A program made the translations under genes and the position numbers. A DNA stretch of 10,862 bases from an uncultured Moraxellaceae bacterium (lineage in GTDB: Bacteria; Pseudomonadota; Gammaproteobacteria; Pseudomonadales; Moraxellaceae): positions 1 to 10,862 of the forward strand of contig CALEYY010000304.1 of assembly GCA_937928295.1 (NCBI GenBank), read 5' to 3'. Numbering within the stretch: the first letter of the stretch is position 1; every line of letters starts with the position of its first letter. A model generated the notes under the pieces. The model was not told the origin of the DNA and made no database searches. It worked only from the letters and a program-made list of their open reading frames with translations. Shown here in pieces: positions 7,156 through 10,862 of the stretch.

Positions 7156-8487
7156 TTGAAAATCTCGATTTATGGATCAGGCTATGTAGGCTTGGTCACA
7201 GCGGCTTGCCTTGCTGATGTTGGCCATGATGTGCTCTGTGTCGATATCAACACCGCCAGAATTGCGCAGCTTCAAAGTGGTGTCATTCCCATTTATGAGC
7301 CAGGGCTTGAGGCATTGATTGCTGCCACGACGGCGGATGGCCGTCTCCGTTTCACCGCCTCTGCTGAGCAGGGTGTAGCGCATGGTGTGCTTCAATTTAT
7401 CGCGGTCGGTACGCCGCCAGATAGCACAGGTGCTACGGATCTTCGCCAGGTCTTTGCGGTTGCCGATGTCATTGGCAACCACATGCAGGGCTACAAAGTG
7501 CTGATCAATAAATCGACTGTTCCCGTCGGCACGGCAGATCAGGTGCGAGACAGAGTGTCGGCCAGGCTCATGGCACGCGGTATCGACCCGCATTTCGATG
7601 TTTGCTCCAATCCCGAGTTCCTCAAAGAAGGCGCTGCTATTGACGACTTCAGCAAGGGGCCTCGTATTGTGATTGGCGCATCCAGCGAGCAAGTCGTGGC
7701 ATTAATGCGGGAGTGTTATGCACCTTATAACCGCCAGAGTGACAAATTGCTGGTCATGGATATTCGCTCAGCGGAACTGACCAAGTATGCCGCTAATGCC
7801 ATGCTGGCAACCAAGATCAGCTTCATGAATGAAATGGCGAATATTGCTGAGCATGTGGGGGCCGATATCGAGCAGGTCAGGCGCGGCATCGGTTCAGATC
7901 CGCGTATTGGTTATCAGTTTATTTACCCAGGCTGTGGCTATGGCGGTAGTTGCTTCCCCAAAGATGTGCAATCGCTCATCAAGACGGCAGAGCAGGTTGG
8001 CTGCCCGGCCCGGCTGATTACGGCGACCGAGGCGGTCAACAATGACCAAAAGGGGCGGCTCTTTGCCAAGTTGGTACAGGCGTTAGGCAGTGATCTTAGC
8101 AATCGCACGATTGCGGTCTGGGGCCTGGCATTCAAGCCAGATACCGATGACATGAGAGATGCGCCAAGCCGTAATCTCATGGAGGCCATTTGGGCTGCTG
8201 GCGGCCGTGTCAGGGCCTATGACCCGCATGCGGCAGCAGAAACGCTGAAGATCTATGGTGAGCGTCCGGACCTTTTTATGGCCATGAATAAAAAGCAGGC
8301 CCTTGAAGGTGCTGATGCGCTGGTGCTGTGTACCGAATGGAAAGAGTTTCGGGCGGTTGATTATGAGGATCTTGCGGCGAGTCTTCGGGCGCGAGTGCTT
8401 GTTGACGGGCGCAATCAGTATCAGCCTGAGCGTGCTAGAGCAGCCGGGTTGACATATTTCGGTATTGGTCGCGGCGAGTCCGTTTAA
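7156..8487 (+). CDS. ugd: UDP-glucose 6-dehydrogenase
   Basis: Ugd oxidises UDP-glucose twice with NAD+ to UDP-glucuronate (EC 1.1.1.22) in the cytoplasm, the committed step to uronic-acid polymers and to UDP-xylose. The 443 residues are normal for bacterial enzymes. Visible features are the NAD-binding fold GSGYVGLVT at 7-15 with D30 closing the second strand, the substrate-contact NPEFLKEG with K157, the central helix motif ELTKYAANA with K210, the catalytic C266 in GCGYGGSCFPKD, and the C-terminal UDP-binding block GLAFKPDTDDMRDAPS around K327. The start is TTG 7156: an in-frame TGA at 7147-7149 blocks any earlier start, and the first beta strand (KISIYGSGYVG) begins immediately after it. 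I see no ribosome binding site before it, which may keep expression low or conditional. The gene leads a polysaccharide operon, 33 nt before uxs. Its base composition (about 53-55% GC in samples) is lower than that of the genes to the left. Confidence 0.95.
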   Translation: MKISIYGSGYVGLVTAACLADVGHDVLCVDINTARIAQLQSGVIPIYEPGLEALIAATTADGRLRFTASAEQGVAHGVLQFIAVGTPPDSTGATDLRQVFAVADVIGNHMQGYKVLINKSTVPVGTADQVRDRVSARLMARGIDPHFDVCSNPEFLKEGAAIDDFSKGPRIVIGASSEQVVALMRECYAPYNRQSDKLLVMDIRSAELTKYAANAMLATKISFMNEMANIAEHVGADIEQVRRGIGSDPRIGYQFIYPGCGYGGSCFPKDVQSLIKTAEQVGCPARLITATEAVNNDQKGRLFAKLVQALGSDLSNRTIAVWGLAFKPDTDDMRDAPSRNLMEAIWAAGGRVRAYDPHAAAETLKIYGERPDLFMAMNKKQALEGADALVLCTEWKEFRAVDYEDLAASLRARVLVDGRNQYQPERARAAGLTYFGIGRGESV

Positions 8488-8520
8488 TTATTCAGTCTGT
8501 TTTATCGGGTTGCATGTCAT

Positions 8521-9465
8521 ATGAAAGTGCTAGTAACGGGTGGTGCAGGGTTTCTTGGTTCACATTTATGTGATCGCCTGATTGAGCAAGGCCATGATGT
8601 CCTCTGTGTGGATAACTATTTTACGGGCAGCAAAGCCAATATCGCGCATTTGCTGTCGCATCCTCGGTTTGAGCTGATGCGCCATGATGTGACGTTCCCG
8701 CTGTATGTCGAGGTCGATCGCATCTTCAATTTGGCGTGCCCGGCATCGCCTATCCACTATCAGCATGACCCCGTGCAAACGACCAAGACCAGTGTTCATG
8801 GCGCGATCAACATGCTTGGGCTGGCAAAGCGAACAGGTGCGCGAATTCTTCAAGCTTCGACCAGTGAGGTTTATGGCGATCCTGAAGTGCATCCGCAGCC
8901 TGAAAGCTATTGGGGCAAGGTTAATCCAGTCGGATTTCGCTCTTGCTATGATGAAGGCAAGCGTTGCGCAGAAACCTTGTTCTTTGACTACCACCGTCAG
9001 CATGACCTGGATATCAAGGTAGTGCGTATTTTCAATACATACGGGCCACGAATGCACCCGAATGATGGCCGCGTCGTCAGCAATTTCATTGTGCAGGCGC
9101 TCAAAGGCGAAGACATCACCTTGTACGGCGATGGCAGCCAGACCCGCAGCTTTTGCTACAGTGCCGATCTGATTGAAGCCATGTTGCGCATGATGGAAAC
9201 AGACAAGGGCTTTACTGGTCCGGTGAATATCGGTAATCCGTGCGAGTTCACCATGATCGAGCTAGCCGAATCCGTGTTGCGCTTGACCGGAAGCAAGTCG
9301 GGCATCGTGCATAGACCGTTGCCGCCGGATGATCCTCGTCAGCGTCAGCCAGACATTGGCTTGGCGAAGCAAGCGCTTGGCTGGCAGCCTGCCGTTGGCC
9401 TCGATGAAGGCCTGTCTGCCACCATCGCCTATTTTCGGCAGGTGCTGGCAGAAAACCGTGTTTGA
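8521..9465 (+). CDS. uxs: UDP-glucuronate decarboxylase (UDP-xylose synthase)
   Basis: This extended short-chain dehydrogenase converts UDP-glucuronate, the product of the preceding Ugd, to UDP-xylose and CO2 through a 4-keto intermediate with recycled NAD+ (EC 4.1.1.35). The 314 residues match soluble bacterial UXS enzymes. Seen in order are TGGAGFLGSHL at 6-16, D32 binding NAD ribose, the UXS-typical ACPASPIHYQHDP from 73, the STSEVYGDP block at 113-121 with E116, the catalytic pair Y143 and K147 (YDEGK), RIFNTYGPRM, and DDPRQRQPDI at 270-279 with arginines for the UDP diphosphate. The ACPASP and DDPxxRxPDI blocks separate UXS from dTDP-glucose dehydratases and 4-epimerases. ATG 8521 is the natural start, since the fold begins at once; the ribosome site is weak, and a nearby ATG at 8514 is out of frame. 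It lies 33 nt after ugd and 55 nt before the exporter gene, consistent with one operon. Confidence 0.93.
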   Translation: MKVLVTGGAGFLGSHLCDRLIEQGHDVLCVDNYFTGSKANIAHLLSHPRFELMRHDVTFPLYVEVDRIFNLACPASPIHYQHDPVQTTKTSVHGAINMLGLAKRTGARILQASTSEVYGDPEVHPQPESYWGKVNPVGFRSCYDEGKRCAETLFFDYHRQHDLDIKVVRIFNTYGPRMHPNDGRVVSNFIVQALKGEDITLYGDGSQTRSFCYSADLIEAMLRMMETDKGFTGPVNIGNPCEFTMIELAESVLRLTGSKSGIVHRPLPPDDPRQRQPDIGLAKQALGWQPAVGLDEGLSATIAYFRQVLAENRV

Positions 9466-9520
9466 CAGCATCATGCCCTTTAGACTCCACGCCAAACCGC
9501 GCTATACGAGAGAACATGCC

Positions 9521-10804
9521 ATGGCACGTACTGCCCCCTTGTTGACGATGTTCAGCTTCATGCTTTGTGTGTCCGGATGCACTGTTATTCCTGGCGTGCC
9601 TTTTGAGCCTAAAGGTGGTCAGGCTCTGCCTCCGCCTGCGCCTACCACATTCACGGAAATCCATCAGAAAGCAGAAGTGCCAGCACCTTTGCCAGTCGAT
9701 GAGAAGGCTGAAAAAGCCGCTGTTGTGCCGGCCAATCCGCCCAAGCCTGCACCGGCCGTTCCTGTGGTCGATCGCCAGTGGATTACGGTTGAGCTGCTGA
9801 GCAGCATGATCGCAGCGCCGACTACGCCACAGTCAAACATGGCTCTTGAGCAAGATCTGCAAGACTATGAATACCATGTGGGCCGTGGCGATATCCTGGC
9901 AGTATCGGTCTGGGGGCATCCCGAAATGAGTACTACGGGAGTGCCTGCTGCTACCGCTGTCGCACCAGGTCCGCAAGCAGCGGCCGCTGGCGCTGGCAAC
10001 ACAGGCCGGGCCTCCGGCGCGACGGGCGGCATTCTGGTCTACCGTGATGGCACGATTTTCTTCCCGTATGTCGGCACGGTGAAGGTCGAAGGTTTGTCGC
10101 TATCGGCCTTGCGCACCAAGTTGACCAAGCTTCTCGACAAATACATTCCCTATCCGCAAGTAGATGTCACCGTACAGAGCTATGAGTCACAAAAGGTATA
10201 TGTCACGGGTGAGGTGAACAATGCAGGACCCTTGGCCGTTACCAATGTCCCGATGACGCTGCTTGATGCGGTCTCGCGCGTGGGTGGCTTCAAGCCAACA
10301 GCCGATTTGCGTAATGTGGTCCTTATTCGTAATCGCAGTGAAGTGGTCATTTCGCTGGCCGACCTTCTGCAACGCGGCGACATGAGTCAGAACTTGCTGC
10401 TCAAAAATGGCGACCTGCTTTACTTCCCCACCAATACCGACAACAAAGTGTTTGTGCTGGGTGAAGTCGACAAGCGTAATGTGCTGCCAATCGGCCCGCA
10501 GGGAACCAGTCTGGGTGAAGCACTGGCCGCCTCTGGAGGCATCAGCGTGGTCACGGCCAAGCCGACGGGGGTATTCGTTTTGCGTGCAGCCCCAACCCCG
10601 TTGGGCGCTGCGCCCCATATAGAGGTCTTCCAGCTGGATGCCAGCGACCCGACGGCCTATGTGCTTGCGGATCGTTTTCCGCTCAAGCCGAGAGACTTCA
10701 TTTATGTGACTGCAGCACCCATCACGATCTGGAATCGTGTCTTGGGCCAGCTGTTGCCATCGCTGTCGAGCGCGTTGTTGTTGAACAGCCTGTCGCCTCG
10801 CTGA
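9521..10804 (+). CDS. wza: Wza-like outer-membrane polysaccharide export lipoprotein
   Basis: OPX-family proteins form the ring and channel through which capsule or exopolysaccharide leaves the periplasm. Starting at ATG 9521, residues 1-19 form a lipoprotein signal with lipobox VSGC and lipidated C20. A Pro/Ala/Lys-rich linker runs from about 35 to 85. The polysaccharide-export domain begins at Y118 (YHVGRGDILAVSVWG) and resumes at GILVYRDGTIFFPYVG from 170. Between these lies a 33-residue Ala/Gly-rich insertion (137-169). Two SLBB domains start near Y227 (YVTGEV) and V310 (VFVLGEV). The final 27 residues (401-427) contain an amphipathic Trp/Leu-rich helix like the membrane-spanning alpha-barrel helix of Wza. 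The frame is also open from an ATG at 9473, but 9521 gives the correct signal peptide and has a GAGAG-like box upstream. The mature length is near that of Wza. With ugd and uxs upstream, the exported polymer probably contains glucuronate or xylose. Confidence 0.92.
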   Translation: MARTAPLLTMFSFMLCVSGCTVIPGVPFEPKGGQALPPPAPTTFTEIHQKAEVPAPLPVDEKAEKAAVVPANPPKPAPAVPVVDRQWITVELLSSMIAAPTTPQSNMALEQDLQDYEYHVGRGDILAVSVWGHPEMSTTGVPAATAVAPGPQAAAAGAGNTGRASGATGGILVYRDGTIFFPYVGTVKVEGLSLSALRTKLTKLLDKYIPYPQVDVTVQSYESQKVYVTGEVNNAGPLAVTNVPMTLLDAVSRVGGFKPTADLRNVVLIRNRSEVVISLADLLQRGDMSQNLLLKNGDLLYFPTNTDNKVFVLGEVDKRNVLPIGPQGTSLGEALAASGGISVVTAKPTGVFVLRAAPTPLGAAPHIEVFQLDASDPTAYVLADRFPLKPRDFIYVTAAPITIWNRVLGQLLPSLSSALLLNSLSPR

Positions 10805-10844
10805 GATTAGGCGGTGTTTGGAAAACTTTACTGAAAAGAGGCTA

Positions 10845-10862
10845 ATGCCGTTATGCAATCTT
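10845..10862 (+). CDS. Possible first codons of the next operon gene (cut by the window edge)
   Basis: After the exporter stop there is a 40-nt gap ending in AAGAGG (10836-10841), a good ribosome-binding sequence. Two ATG codons follow: 10845, only three bases after the box and reading MPLCNL, and 10853, eleven bases after it and reading MQS. Either could begin the next gene. In comparable loci that gene is often a tyrosine phosphatase, a chain-length/tyrosine-kinase protein or a glycosyltransferase, but nothing here identifies it. Confidence 0.3.

Noticed and set aside
7942..7953. GGCGGTAG-like string resembling the ops element of polysaccharide operons
   Set aside because: It lies deep within ugd and simply encodes the conserved Gly-Gly-Ser-Cys of the active site; ops elements act in the untranslated leader.
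9329..9520. Extended N-terminus of the Wza-like protein overlapping uxs
   Set aside because: The extension overlaps conserved uxs sequence and places the lipoprotein signal in the interior; ATG 9521 gives a standard signal peptide.

Overview
The window looks like chromosomal DNA from a GC-rich proteobacterium, probably gamma or beta. The basis is a RecD of the RecBCD type, a class Ib aspartate aminotransferase, Shine-Dalgarno-led genes, lipoproteins with lipoboxes, and a Wza-type outer-membrane polysaccharide exporter, which implies a Gram-negative envelope. I cannot name a genus from the sequence alone.

Left part (1-5744, plus strand). The window opens inside recD, the helicase subunit of exonuclease V. 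Next, 45 nt downstream, is a large exported lipoprotein-like protein that I place in the DUF6351 family (alpha/beta-hydrolase-like features, function unknown). Its best start (ATG 2099 with a GGAG box) is one base out of frame with the body of the gene; the break falls on a run of five T at 2121-2125. A zinc-type medium-chain dehydrogenase follows after 41 nt and is probably co-transcribed.

Middle (5749-7155). A PLP-dependent aspartate aminotransferase lies on the minus strand. It is tail to tail with the dehydrogenase (4 nt between stop codons) and divergent from the genes on the right. Its start is a GTG with a strong ribosome binding site. The 222-nt divergent spacer at 6934-7155 is the longest non-coding stretch; its right half is very AT-rich.

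Right part (7156-end, plus strand). This is the start of an exopolysaccharide or capsule locus: ugd (UDP-glucose to UDP-glucuronate), uxs (UDP-glucuronate to UDP-xylose), a wza-like outer-membrane export lipoprotein, and what looks like the first codons of another gene at the right edge. Together they suggest a surface polymer containing glucuronic acid and/or xylose, exported by a Wzx/Wzy- or ABC-type system whose remaining genes lie beyond the window. Hand-counted 60-nt samples fall from about 67-70% GC in recD and the dehydrogenase to about 53-55% in ugd, with 32% in the spacer. The polysaccharide locus may therefore have a different history from the housekeeping genes on its left.

I found no tRNA, rRNA, CRISPR array, insertion sequence or convincing terminator. 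The most unusual points are the out-of-frame signal peptide of the DUF6351 gene, the atypical dehydrogenase beside it, and the TTG start of ugd without a visible ribosome binding site.
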